Shown here piece by piece: positions 48,919 to 56,817 of a DNA stretch of 60,235 nt; position 1 is the first letter of the stretch, and every line of letters starts with the position of its first letter. The notes beneath the pieces are model-generated. The model did no database searches, was not told the origin of the DNA, and saw only the letters and a list, made by a program, of their open reading frames with translations. Origin of the DNA: Bacillota bacterium (lineage in GTDB: Bacteria; Bacillota; Sulfobacillia; Thermaerobacterales; RSA17); contig PKRI01000008.1 in assembly GCA_017577485.1 (NCBI GenBank), positions 1 to 60,235 on the forward strand. The letters run 5' to 3'. The position numbers were made by a program, and so were the translations under genes.

Positions 48919-49382
48919 GCGGCTTCTGGGGGAGCAGTACGGTGGGGCGGCCGGACCCGCACCGGCAGCGGCGCGCCCAGCGCCTGATCGAACGGTTCCA
49001 TGCCGGCCTGGTCGACGCTGCCGGGTACCTGCGCGGGCTGCAGGCGCTGTTCGCCGAGGAGTTTGCGGAGGAGGTGGCCGGTCTCGAGGTGCCGCCGGCG
49101 GCCCCGGTCACCGATCTGGCGACGGGCACGGCAACGGACGGCACCGGCTCCCTTGACGACCCCGGCGACGCCGAGCGGATCCGCCGCATGTTTCCCACCC
49201 GCGAGGACGCGCCGGGTCTCTGGCTGGTCCTGGCCGACGACCGCTGCCACTTCTGCGGCAGGCACCTTCCGGTGCTGGCGTTGAAACGCAGCGGCGACGA
49301 CCCCGGCGGCTGGGTCCACATCTGCCTCGACGACCTGGAACTGATCCGCAGCCAGGCCCACGGCGCCCTCGAATCCGGGTAA
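48915..49382 (+). CDS. hypothetical protein with a CxxC-type metal site
   Basis: 155 aa, soluble. An N-terminal helical part ('RRAQRLIERFHAGLVDAAGYLRGLQALFAEEFAEEVAGLEV') precedes 'LWLVLADDRCHFCGRHLPVLALKRSGDDPGGWVHICLDDLELI', where Cys-x2-Cys and a later His-x-Cys suggest a zinc or Fe-S knuckle. I recognise no family. The GTG overlaps the NuoB stop (GTGA), so it is translationally coupled to NuoB. Its TAA stop begins a TAAAGGCG sequence at the edge of the second phased palindrome element. Confidence 0.7.
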   Translation: MSGFWGSSTVGRPDPHRQRRAQRLIERFHAGLVDAAGYLRGLQALFAEEFAEEVAGLEVPPAAPVTDLATGTATDGTGSLDDPGDAERIRRMFPTREDAPGLWLVLADDRCHFCGRHLPVLALKRSGDDPGGWVHICLDDLELIRSQAHGALESG

Positions 49383-49412
49383 AGGCGCCGCGCCGCCCCC
49401 CGCACCGCCCAA

Positions 49413-49600
49413 AGAGGTATTCCTGACGCCCTAATTCCCGGGGAGGCGGGGGGCGGTCCGGACCTTAGGCGTTCGAGACGCCCTATTCGGCCCCGCTCCA
49501 CCTGTTGGGAGACCGGGAGACCGGAAATAAGGCGCTGGGGGCGCCTTGACCGGCCTGGAACCCCCTGAAGGTGACCCGTTTAGGCACCTGAGATACCTTG
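49413..49600. repeat. phased four-unit palindrome element, copy 2
   Basis: Units at 49413-49433, 49465-49485, 49528-49548 and 49580-49600, each 21 bp with the core (T/A)NAGG-N11-CC(C/T)T(A/G); the clearest are TTAGGCG-N7-CGCCCTA and TAAGGCG-N7-CGCCTTG. Unit starts are 52, 63 and 52 bp apart, as in the copy at 1873. The spacers also share features: 'TTCCCGG' after unit 1 (one base later here), 'TTC' after unit 2, 'AC' after unit 3 and a shared CCCCCT block in spacer 3. It fills the gap between convergent genes, and the last unit contains the stop codon of the gene at 49580. Confidence 0.6.
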
Positions 49601-51100
49601 TGCGGGCCCTGGCCGCACCTCCACGCGGATGTGCCGGGCCGTCTCGGCGTCGATCTCCAGTTCCTCCCCGCCGACCCTCAGCACCACCCGCCCGTTGCCG
49701 CCGGGCAGCGGCGTCAGCACCGTGCCGGGGCCGATGCCCAGGCGGGCCAGGGTCCGCAGCACCCGCGGGTTCTCGTCGTCGACGCGCGACACCCGGACCT
49801 CCGCTCCGGTCTCCGCTTCCACCAGCGGCCGGTCGGCCGGAGCGTCCAGGATGCCCTCCACCGACGGGATCGGCGCACCGTGGGGGTCGTGCCGGGGATG
49901 GCCCAACCGGGTCGCCAGTTCTTCGGCCACCTCCGGCGGCGTGTAGTGCTCCAGGCCGTGGGCCTCGTCGTGGACCAGGTCCCAGGGGCGGCCGCCGGCG
50001 TCGGTGAGGAAGCGCTCCCACAGGCGGTGGGTGCGGACCAGACCCCGGGCCTTGCGCAGGCCTGCGCCGGTCAGGGCCGCGCTGCCGTCGGGCGCCAGAG
50101 CCACCAGCCCCGCCGCCCGCAGCCGCCGCAGCAGCGCCTGCGCCCGGCCGCGCTCGATGCCCAGCGACGCCGCCAGGGCCCCGGCGTCGGCCCGGGTGCC
50201 CCGTTCCTCCAGCTCATGGAGCGCTTTGAGGGCATCCTCCTGCTGGATCCGCCCGGCGCGGCGCCGCCGCTGCAGTGCCTGCCAGACCAGCCCCTCCTGC
50301 GGCGAGAACAGCATCGCCAGCATGAACATGGCCGTGCTGACCAGCACCATGGCGGCGCCCGAGGCCACGTTCGCGTAGTACGACAGGTACAGCCCCGTCA
50401 CCGACGCCGCCACGCCCAGCACCACCGCCAGGCCCATCATGGCGTTGAACCGCCGGGTCATCAGGAACGCCGTGCTGGCCGGCGTCACCAGCATGGCCAC
50501 CACCAGCACGATGCCCACCGCCTGCATGGACGCCACGATGGTGACCGACAGCAGCAGCATCATCAGGTAGTGCAGCGCCCGCACCGGCAGGCCGCTGACC
50601 TGGGCTGCCGTCGGGTCGAAGGACCACATCAGCAGTTCCTTGTACAGCAGCGCCACCACCGCCAGCACCAGGCCGCCGGTGGCGGCCGCCAGCCACAGGT
50701 CCCCGTCGCGGACGCCCAGCACGTTGCCGAACAGGATGTGGTGGACGTCGATGTGGCCCGGGACGCGGCTGATCAGCGCCAGGCCCATGGCGAAGGCGCC
50801 GATGAACATGATCCCCATGGCGGCGTCCGACTTGATCCGCGTGTTGCGCTCCACGTAGCCGATGCCCAGGGCCGTGGCCAGGCCGGTGACCACGGCACCG
50901 GCGAAGTAGGGGATCCCCAGGATGTAGGCGATGACCACGCCCGGCAGGACCGCGTGGGAAATGGCGTCGCCCAGCAGCGCCCAGCGCTTGACGATCAGGT
51001 ACGACCCCATCACGGCGCAGATCACGCCCACCAGCACCGACGTCAGCAGCGCCCGCTGCATGAACTCGTAGGCCAGGGGGGCCAGCAGCCAGGCCGTCAC
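49580..51100 (-). CDS. metal ABC transporter permease fused to a DtxR-family metalloregulator
   Basis: 506 aa. Residues ~1-285 are an ABC-3 family permease with about eight to nine helices ('FMQRALLTSVLVGVICAVMGSYLIVKRWALLGDAISHAVLPGVVIAY', 'LVVAMLVTPASTAFLMTRRF'), as in Mn/Zn/Fe transporters. Residues ~288-500 are a DtxR-type regulator: winged helix ('DALKALHELEERGTRADAGALAASLGIERGRAQALLRRLRAAGLVAL'), the metal/dimer domain ('VRTHRLWERFLTDAGGRPWDLVHDEAHGLEHYTPPEVAEELATRLGHPRHDPHG') and a C-terminal SH3/FeoA-like domain. The DtxR primary-site Cys is His here. Overlaps the ATPase gene (GTGA-type). The fusion ties transport to metal sensing or DNA binding. Confidence 0.88.
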   Translation of the reverse strand: MTAWLLAPLAYEFMQRALLTSVLVGVICAVMGSYLIVKRWALLGDAISHAVLPGVVIAYILGIPYFAGAVVTGLATALGIGYVERNTRIKSDAAMGIMFIGAFAMGLALISRVPGHIDVHHILFGNVLGVRDGDLWLAAATGGLVLAVVALLYKELLMWSFDPTAAQVSGLPVRALHYLMMLLLSVTIVASMQAVGIVLVVAMLVTPASTAFLMTRRFNAMMGLAVVLGVAASVTGLYLSYYANVASGAAMVLVSTAMFMLAMLFSPQEGLVWQALQRRRRAGRIQQEDALKALHELEERGTRADAGALAASLGIERGRAQALLRRLRAAGLVALAPDGSAALTGAGLRKARGLVRTHRLWERFLTDAGGRPWDLVHDEAHGLEHYTPPEVAEELATRLGHPRHDPHGAPIPSVEGILDAPADRPLVEAETGAEVRVSRVDDENPRVLRTLARLGIGPGTVLTPLPGGNGRVVLRVGGEELEIDAETARHIRVEVRPGPAQGISGA

Positions 51101-51888
51101 GGTCCCACCACCACCCGGCTGCCGCCCTGCTCGAAAGCCACCAGGCGGCCCCCGTAGGTGCGGCGCAGAAGGTCCGGCCGGAACACCTCTCCGGGCGGCC
51201 CGAAGGCCACCACGGCCCCGTTGAGCAGCAGGACCAGATCGCAGTGGTCCTGGACCACGCCGAGGTCGTGGTTCACCATGACGATGGTCCGGCCGGCGCG
51301 CCGCAGTTGGGCCATCAACTCCAGGATGATCCGCTCGGTGGCGGCGTCCACGCCCACGAAGGGCTCGTCGAGGAAGAAGAGGTCGGCTTCCTGGGCCAGC
51401 GCCCGGGCCACGAACACCCGCTGCTGCTGGCCGCCGGACAACTGGCCGATGCGGGCCTGGGCGAAGCCCTCAAGTCCCACCCGCTCCAGCAGTTCCAGGG
51501 CCAGGGCGCGGTCCCGGGGTCCCGGCCGCCGGAACAGCCCCACCTGCCGGTAGCGGCCCATGAGGACCACGTCCAGGGCGGTGACGGGGAAGTCCCAATC
51601 CACGTCCTCCCGTTGGGGGACGTAGGCGATGCGGTCCCGGGCGCGGTCCACGGGCAGGCCGCCCACGCGGACCTCTCCCGATTCCCGCGGCACCAGGCCC
51701 AGCACCGCCTTGATCAGGGTCGACTTGCCGGCGCCGTTGGGACCGATGATACCCACCACGGCCCCCGGCGGGCAGCTGAAGGAAACGGCCCGCAGCACCG
51801 GCTCGCGCTGGTAGGAAACCGTCAGGTTGCTGACCTCCAGCAGCGGGGTCGCCGGCTGCGCTGCACCGATCCGCCCGTTGCTCGTCAC
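51097..51888 (-). CDS. manganese/zinc-type ABC transporter ATP-binding protein
   Basis: 263 aa. Walker A 'IIGPNGAGKSTLIKAVLG', signature 'QLSGGQQQRVFVARALAQEAD', Walker B 'LFFLDEPFVGVD', H-loop 'MVNHDLG'. 'RIAYVPQREDVDWDFPVTALDVVLMGRY' is the segment typical of Mn/Zn/Fe importers (MntB/ZnuC type). Starts at GTG 51888, seven bases after the binding-protein stop; overlaps the permease gene by four bases. Middle gene of the operon. Confidence 0.93.
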   Translation of the reverse strand: MTSNGRIGAAQPATPLLEVSNLTVSYQREPVLRAVSFSCPPGAVVGIIGPNGAGKSTLIKAVLGLVPRESGEVRVGGLPVDRARDRIAYVPQREDVDWDFPVTALDVVLMGRYRQVGLFRRPGPRDRALALELLERVGLEGFAQARIGQLSGGQQQRVFVARALAQEADLFFLDEPFVGVDAATERIILELMAQLRRAGRTIVMVNHDLGVVQDHCDLVLLLNGAVVAFGPPGEVFRPDLLRRTYGGRLVAFEQGGSRVVVGP

Positions 51889-51895
51889 GGCCGCC

Positions 51896-52849
51896 TCAGC
51901 CCCCCAGTCCCTCGACGAAGCGGGTGACGTTGGCGCGCATCATCTTGATGTAGGTGTCGGCCTCGCTGCCCTCGGGCCCCAGGGAGTCCACGTACACCGC
52001 GCCGCCGATGGCCGCGCCGGTTTCGTCGGCGATCCGCTGCAGGATCCGCGGGTCCAGGGTCGTCTCCACGAACACCGCCGGCAGGTCAGCCTCACGGATG
52101 GCGTCGATCAGTTCGGAGATGTGGCGAGCCGACGGCTCGTCTTCGGGGGCCAGGTTGTAGATGAAGCCCAGGATCTCGAAGCCGTAGGCCCGGGCGAAGT
52201 AGCGGAAGGCGTTCTCACTGGTCACCAGCTTGCGGTGCTGGGGCGGGATCCGCTCCACCTGGTCGCGGATCCAGGCGTCCAGTTCTTCCAGTTCCTCGAC
52301 GTAAGCGGCGGCGTTGGCCCGGTAGGTTTCGGCGCCGCCGGGGTCCAGTTCCGACAGGGCGTCGCGGATGTTCTCCACGTAGCGGGTGACCAGGCGCGGG
52401 TCCATCCAGGCGTGGGGGTCCGGCAGGCCCCGGTAGGCGCCGGCCTCCACCCGCAGGGGCTCGATGCCCTCGGTGACCACGTAGACCGGCCGCCGGCCGC
52501 CGGCGTTCTGAATGAAGCGATCGAACCACAGTTCCAGGTTCAGGCCGTGGTAGAAGACGGCATCGGCTTCGGCCACGGCCTGGAGGTCGCCGGGCTTGGG
52601 CTCGTAGGTGTGGGGGTCCTGGCCCACCGGCACCAGGCTGGTGACCACGGCCCGGTCGCCCGCCACCTGGCGGACCAGGTCGTAGACGATGGAGTAGGTG
52701 GTGACCAGGCGCAGGCGGCTGTCGTCGACCTGGCCGGGGCCGGCCGGGGCCGCTGTGGAAGCGGCCCCGCTGCAGGCACCCAGCAGCAGGGCGACCAGCG
52801 CCGCTGCCGCCGGCACGGCGGCGTTGCGAAAACGGGTTGGGCGTCGCAT
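51896..52849 (-). CDS. manganese-type ABC transporter substrate-binding lipoprotein (cluster A-I)
   Basis: 317 aa. Lipoprotein signal 'ALVALLLGACSGA'. The body is a ZnuA/PsaA-type binding protein: 'RLVTTYSIVYDLVRQVAGDRAVVTSLVPVGQDPHTYEPKPGDLQAVAEADAVFYHGLNLE' (first His ligand in DPHTYEP), 'LPDPHAWMDP' (second His), 'FVETTLDPRILQRIADETG' (Glu) and 'AVYVDSLGPEG' (Asp). Absence of a His-rich loop favours Mn/Fe over Zn. The ATG at 52849 has GAGGAG about 10 bases upstream. First gene of the operon, behind a strong promoter and operator. Confidence 0.93.
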   Translation of the reverse strand: MRRPTRFRNAAVPAAAALVALLLGACSGAASTAAPAGPGQVDDSRLRLVTTYSIVYDLVRQVAGDRAVVTSLVPVGQDPHTYEPKPGDLQAVAEADAVFYHGLNLELWFDRFIQNAGGRRPVYVVTEGIEPLRVEAGAYRGLPDPHAWMDPRLVTRYVENIRDALSELDPGGAETYRANAAAYVEELEELDAWIRDQVERIPPQHRKLVTSENAFRYFARAYGFEILGFIYNLAPEDEPSARHISELIDAIREADLPAVFVETTLDPRILQRIADETGAAIGGAVYVDSLGPEGSEADTYIKMMRANVTRFVEGLGG

Positions 52850-52885
52850 CTCTTGTCGCGCTCCTCGCAAATTTGGTCAGGTGTA

Positions 52886-52911
52886 AGAAAATTATATGAG
52901 TACAACTTTCT
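52886..52911. promoter_or_regulatory. probable MntR-type operator over the transporter promoter
   Basis: AGAAAATTATA (52886-52896), TGAG, TACAACTTTCT (52901-52911): 11-bp arms with 9 matching pairs, AT-rich in a GC-rich genome. It covers the -10 box of the minus-strand transporter promoter and lies between that operon and the divergent mntR. Repression by the neighbouring MntR is the simplest reading, although the sequence is not a close match to the Bacillus MntR box. Confidence 0.6.
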
Positions 52912-52918
52912 TGGTCAA
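52891..52918 (-). promoter_or_regulatory. strong sigma-A promoter of the manganese transporter operon
   Basis: On the minus strand TTGACC (52918-52913), 16-bp spacer, consensus TATAAT (52896-52891), about 42 bases upstream of the binding-protein start. Confidence 0.88.
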
Positions 52919-52946
52919 GGGAAAAATTCTCGGAGAAGGGCAAAGC

Positions 52947-52987
52947 CCCTGGGCCGCGAGCCCAGGGCGGCCTGCACGGGCTATAAT
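52947..52987 (+). promoter_or_regulatory. stem-loop and -10 box upstream of mntR
   Basis: A perfect stem CCCTGGGC (52947-52954) / GCCCAGGG (52960-52967) with a 5-nt loop is followed by a consensus TATAAT at 52982-52987. No good -35 lies at normal distance, so the promoter may need an activator or be weak. mntR starts 25 bases later. Confidence 0.5.
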
Positions 52988-53012
52988 GGAGGCCCGGAAG
53001 CGAGGTGGCGTC

Positions 53013-53480
53013 GTGGCGCGTCCCACCGCCAGCATGGAGGACTACCTGGAGACCATCTACGAGTTGATCCAGGAAAAGGGTTACGCGCGGGTCAGCGACA
53101 TCGCGGCCGCCCTGGACCTGCAGCCGTCGTCGGTGACCCGCATGGTCCAGAAACTGGACGAGCAGAATTACGTGGTCTACGAGCGGTACCGCGGCCTGGT
53201 GCTGACCGCCAAGGGCGAACAGATCGGGCGGCAGATGCGCCGGCGCCACCGCACGCTGGAGCAGTTCCTGCGGCTGATCGGCGTCGAGGATGAGGACATC
53301 ATCCAGCAGGACGTCGAGGGCATCGAGCACCACGTCAGCCTCACCACCATGAACGCCCTGCGCCGACTGGTGGAGTTCATGAACCGCCACCCCCAGTGGC
53401 TGCGCGCCTTCCAGGACTACGTGCGGAGCCGCGACGCCGCCGGCGGCGACGACCCTGACGCCGATGACGAACCTGCCTGA
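53013..53480 (+). CDS. mntR: manganese-dependent transcriptional regulator MntR
   Basis: 155 aa, DtxR family, short form without SH3 domain. 'PTASMEDYLETIYELIQEKGYARVSDIAAALDLQPSSVTRMVQKLDEQNYVVYERYRGLVLTAKGEQIG' is the winged helix, very close to Bacillus MntR. The Mn ligands are conserved: Asp10, Glu13, His79, Glu102, Glu105, His106 ('DVEGIEHH'). It represses Mn uptake when Mn is ample. GTG 53013 with GAGGTGG upstream. Divergent from the Mn transporter operon, with the operator between; its 3' end overlaps the next gene by 17 bases. Confidence 0.95.
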   Translation: MARPTASMEDYLETIYELIQEKGYARVSDIAAALDLQPSSVTRMVQKLDEQNYVVYERYRGLVLTAKGEQIGRQMRRRHRTLEQFLRLIGVEDEDIIQQDVEGIEHHVSLTTMNALRRLVEFMNRHPQWLRAFQDYVRSRDAAGGDDPDADDEPA

Positions 53481-54663
53481 CCCGCGCTACGTGCGCTTCG
53501 GCTGGGTGGCCGGGGACGAGGCCGCCGCGCTGGCCGACGCCGGCACGCCTGCCGCCGGTATCACCCACGTTGCGCCCTGCTGGTTTGTCCTGGACGCCGA
53601 GGGCCGGCTGGAGCCCCGGCCGGACGAGGTCCCCGCGGGCCCTGGCGGCTCGCTGGATCCCGCCGGCGCACAGGAACCGGACGGCTCGCCGGAACCGTCC
53701 GGTTTCCGGGATCCTGCCGGTTGGGCTCAGGGCCGGATGGAGGCCTGGCGGCGCCGTGGCATCGCCGTGTGGCCGGTCATCGGCACCCCGGAGGACGACG
53801 GCGCGGTACTTCGGTCCCTGCTGGACCACGAGCAGGGCCGCCGCCGGGCCGCCGACGCCGTCCAACGCCTGTGCAGGGACGGCGGCCTGCCGGGCGTGAC
53901 GCTGGCCGCGGCGGGCGCCTTCCCGGAAGGCCGCGACGCCTTTTCAGCCTTCGTCGAGGAACTGGCCTGGGCGCTGCACGCCAGCGGCGCCCGCCTGGCG
54001 CTGGTGGTGCCGCCCCAGGTGACCGACCCGGCCGCGGCAGCGGCGCCCGACCCCCTGGCGGACCCGGGAGGTTGGCTGCAGGCCCGCGCCGCCTCGTTCG
54101 ATTACCGGGCGCTGGCGGTGTACGCGGACCTATTTATCGTCGATACCCGCGACTACGCCGTCCGCCCCCGGATCCGCCGCGACGCCGCCGGGCGGCTGCA
54201 CGTGCTGGGCGGACCCGGCGCAGTGGCCCCTCAGGGCTGGCTGGAGAGCGTCATCGACCACGCGCTGCTGCACGTCCCTGCCCGCAGGCTGGTGTTGACC
54301 CTGCCGCTGTACGGCCGCGCCTGGCCTGCGGGCGGGCAGGACGCTGACCCGGACCCCGGCGGCGCGGGGGACGCGGCGGGCCGCCTGGTACCGCTGGCCG
54401 ATGCGGGCCGCCTGCTGGAGGGCGCGCAGGCCGTGGAGGAACAGCCCGACCGCGCCTCGGGCGGCCGGCGGGTTGCCTGGACCGATGCCGGGGGGCGGCC
54501 CTGGGTGCTGTACATCGACGACGCCCCATCGCTGGAAGCCAAGGCCGGCCTGGTGGCCCGCCACGACCTGGGCGGGCTGGCCTTCTGGCGCCTGGGTTTC
54601 GGCACGCCCCAAGCGTGGGCGGCCGTTGACAGGGCGCTGGCGGCACCCCGGCGGCCGGCCTGA
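53464..54663 (+). CDS. degenerate GH18-fold protein without export signal or catalytic acid
   Basis: 399 aa. Fold landmarks of YaaH/GH18 proteins are present late in the chain: 'YDYAALAVYADLFIVDTRDYAV'-like strand, 'VPARRLVLTLPLYGRAWPAGGQ', 'VAWTDAGGRPWVLYIDDAPSLEAKAGLVARHDLGGLAFWRLGFGTPQAW'. The catalytic strand DxxDxDxE of GH18 is replaced by 'GGLPGVTLAAAGAFPE', so the general acid is missing. There is no signal peptide. Compare the intact GH18 at 22956. ATG 53464 lies inside the end of mntR, implying co-transcription. Possibly a sugar-binding or inactive protein. Confidence 0.65.
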   Translation: MTNLPDPRYVRFGWVAGDEAAALADAGTPAAGITHVAPCWFVLDAEGRLEPRPDEVPAGPGGSLDPAGAQEPDGSPEPSGFRDPAGWAQGRMEAWRRRGIAVWPVIGTPEDDGAVLRSLLDHEQGRRRAADAVQRLCRDGGLPGVTLAAAGAFPEGRDAFSAFVEELAWALHASGARLALVVPPQVTDPAAAAAPDPLADPGGWLQARAASFDYRALAVYADLFIVDTRDYAVRPRIRRDAAGRLHVLGGPGAVAPQGWLESVIDHALLHVPARRLVLTLPLYGRAWPAGGQDADPDPGGAGDAAGRLVPLADAGRLLEGAQAVEEQPDRASGGRRVAWTDAGGRPWVLYIDDAPSLEAKAGLVARHDLGGLAFWRLGFGTPQAWAAVDRALAAPRRPA

Positions 54664-54760
54664 CGGCCGATGGCCGGCGCCATGCCGCCGCTGCCCTCGC
54701 CGCCCGGCGGGAAACGGATCCCGGGCGGCGCCGCCCGCTGAAGGAGATGGCTGCGTCCTG

Positions 54761-55075
54761 ATGGAAGGAAACGGCGAGGTGTCGCCGTTGGAAAGGAGCG
54801 ACCACACCCGCATCCTCGGCAGCCGTGCCGGCGGCGGCGAACAGCTTTCGACCCGCGAAGCCCTGGCCGCCATCTACCGGGCTTTGCGGGAAAAGGGCTA
54901 CGACCCCGTCCGGCAGATCGCCCACTTCCTGCTGACGGGCGAACCCACCTACATCACCGCTCACCGCGACGCCCGCAGCCTGGCCCAGCGCCTGGAGCGC
55001 GACGAGGTCATCGAGGAACTGCTCCGCGCCTACCTGGAAGACCTGAACCGGGAGCAGCAGGAACAGCGTTCGTGA
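54761..55075 (+). CDS. IreB family regulatory phosphoprotein (UPF0297)
   Basis: 104 aa. 'STREALAAIYRALREKGYDPVRQIAHFLLTGEPTYITAHRDARSLAQRLERDEVIEELLRAYLED' is the IreB/YrzL core, here preceded by ~28 extra residues. In Enterococcus IreB is phosphorylated by the kinase IreK and tunes cephalosporin resistance; its usual neighbours (ruvX/yrrK, alaS) are not here. The ATG at 54761 is 14 bases after AAGGAG; a GTG at 54779 closer to GAAGGAAACGGCGAG is an alternative. Downstream is spoVT. Confidence 0.88.
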   Translation: MEGNGEVSPLERSDHTRILGSRAGGGEQLSTREALAAIYRALREKGYDPVRQIAHFLLTGEPTYITAHRDARSLAQRLERDEVIEELLRAYLEDLNREQQEQRS

Positions 55076-55219
55076 CGGCCCGGTCCGGCCGTGACAGCGG
55101 CCTCCGCCCGCGCCGGTATACGGGTATGCGCGCGGCACATACTAACCGCGCCACAGCGGCCCGCCTGCGGCCGGCTTGCCCGGCCGGCGGCCGGTACCCT
55201 CGCAGGAGGGGTGACACCT

Positions 55220-55780
55220 TTGAAGGCAACCGGCGTCGTCCGCCGCATCGATGATCTGGGCCGGATCGTCATTCCCATCGAGATCCGGCGGTCCATGAAG
55301 ATTCGCGACGGCGATCCCCTGGAGATCTTCGTCGACAAGGACGGCGAGGTCATCCTCAAGAAGTACAGCGCCATCGCCGACATGGAAGACTTTGTTAAGG
55401 AAATGGCCGATACCCTCCACGAGGCCACGGGCATGATCTGCCTGATCACCGACCGGGACCGGGTGGTGGTGTCCGCCGGCGCCGGCCCGCGGGAATTCGT
55501 GCAGCGGCCCATCGGGCCCGTGGTGATCCAGACCATGGAGGACCGCCGTCCGGTGGCCTTCACCAGGGAGGACCACCGGCACCCCGGCCCCCTGATCGGC
55601 GAGGACGAGGAGGCGCCGTGCCCCTTTACCTCGGAAGTCATCGCCCCCGTGGTGGTGGGCGGCGACCCGCTGGGCGCCGTGATCCTCTGCACCCGTGACC
55701 AGGACCGCAGCGTAGGGCCGACCGAGCAGAAACTGGCGGAAACCGCGGCGGGCTTCCTGGCCAGGCACATGGAAGAATAG
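55220..55780 (+). CDS. spoVT: stage V sporulation protein T
   Basis: 186 aa. The N-terminal AbrB-type swapped-hairpin DNA-binding domain 'KATGVVRRIDDLGRIVIPIEIRRSMKIRDGDPLEIFVDKDGEVILKKYS' is nearly the Bacillus SpoVT sequence, and the C-terminal GAF-like domain ends 'VVVGGDPLGAVILCTRDQ...EQKLAETAAGFLARHMEE'. It regulates sigma-G genes in the forespore. The TTG at 55220 (TTG-AAG, 'MKATG') fits the family start, with AGGAGG about 10 bases upstream. Confidence 0.95.
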   Translation: MKATGVVRRIDDLGRIVIPIEIRRSMKIRDGDPLEIFVDKDGEVILKKYSAIADMEDFVKEMADTLHEATGMICLITDRDRVVVSAGAGPREFVQRPIGPVVIQTMEDRRPVAFTREDHRHPGPLIGEDEEAPCPFTSEVIAPVVVGGDPLGAVILCTRDQDRSVGPTEQKLAETAAGFLARHMEE

Positions 55781-55844
55781 GCGCCGCGGCCGGCAGGCGC
55801 GGCCTCTTCACACGCGCGGCGGCCTGCCGGCCCGGCCCTGGTCC

Positions 55845-56570
55845 TCACCCCTCCGGATCCAGCTGGAGGCGGTGCTGGCCGCCTCCAGCGCGCTGCTTCA
55901 GCTGGACGAACACCTCGCCCCCCTGGTTCACCGTGACCAGCAGGACGTCTCGCACCCGGACGCCCTCGGCTTCCAGCCGCTGCTCCAGGCGCCGGTGGTC
56001 CACCCCCGCAGCCTTGAGGCCCGACCGGTTCCAGCGCCCGTCCTCGACCAGGACGATGGGCAGGCCGCCCGCGGTGCCTTCGAGCCCCAGGTCCACCGGC
56101 CGCAGCGGCTGCGCCGGCGGGCGCAGCACCACGCTGAACTCCCCGCTGCGCTCCCAGACCGCGTACTCCACGTCCTGGACGCTGGTGACGTTCTTGAGGC
56201 GCAGTTCTTCCATGAGGTCGTCCAGGTTGAAGCGCAGGCGCCGCAGGGCCTGCTCATCGATGCGGCCGTGGCGGATCACCACCGTGGGCCGGTCGCTGAT
56301 CCAGGGCCGCAGCCACGGCACCTTCAGCATCACGTAGGCCAGGGCGATCTCCAGGCCCACCAGCGTCACGATGGGGACGACGCCGGCGGCCAGGGGCTTG
56401 CTCTGGTCCTCGATGGCCATGGTGGCCGTTTCGGCCAGCATGATGGTGACGACGAAATCAAAGGGGCTCAGCCGGCCGACGCTATGCTTGCCGGTGAGCC
56501 GGACCATCAACAGCAGGAAAAAGTAGAAGAAGACGGTCCGGAGGAATGCGTCCCAGGCCGAGAACGGCAT
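55845..56570 (-). CDS. DUF421/YetF family membrane protein
   Basis: 241 aa. Three N-terminal membrane helices ('FFYFFLLLMVRLTGKHSVGRLSPFDFVVTIMLAETATMAI', 'VVPIVTLVGLEIALAYVML') followed by the cytosolic domain 'RPTVVIRHGRIDEQALRRLRFNLDDLMEELRLKNVTSVQDVEYAVWERSGEFSVV', the defining YetF segment. In spore formers such proteins can be spore membrane components (YetF, SpoVAE-associated families); the role here is unknown. It converges with spoVT. Confidence 0.9.
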   Translation of the reverse strand: MPFSAWDAFLRTVFFYFFLLLMVRLTGKHSVGRLSPFDFVVTIMLAETATMAIEDQSKPLAAGVVPIVTLVGLEIALAYVMLKVPWLRPWISDRPTVVIRHGRIDEQALRRLRFNLDDLMEELRLKNVTSVQDVEYAVWERSGEFSVVLRPPAQPLRPVDLGLEGTAGGLPIVLVEDGRWNRSGLKAAGVDHRRLEQRLEAEGVRVRDVLLVTVNQGGEVFVQLKQRAGGGQHRLQLDPEG

Positions 56571-56817
56571 CGCCGGCCAACCTCCCCGGGGGCACGGCGT
56601 TCAAGCGTTACTATGCCCGGGGCCGCCGCCGGTCACGCGGCCGCTGCCGGTCACGCGGCCGCCGGGACCTGGGGCGGGATGCGGCGGCGCGGGAGCCCGC
56701 CCGGCGCCGCCCGCCGCTGGTCAAGGGACCGGGCATGGGGTAGGATGAAGATGATTCAGGACCGGGCGCCGGCCGCGGGGCCGCAGGCGCCGGGCCCAGC
56801 GACGAGGAGTGCAGCCC

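Noticed and set aside
49430..49445. Noc-type or parS-type chromosome-segregation site (AATTCCCGGGGA)
   Set aside because: It matches only the central CCCGGG-like part of the Noc consensus and the symmetric arms are not met; the equivalent place in copy 1 is even further from it.
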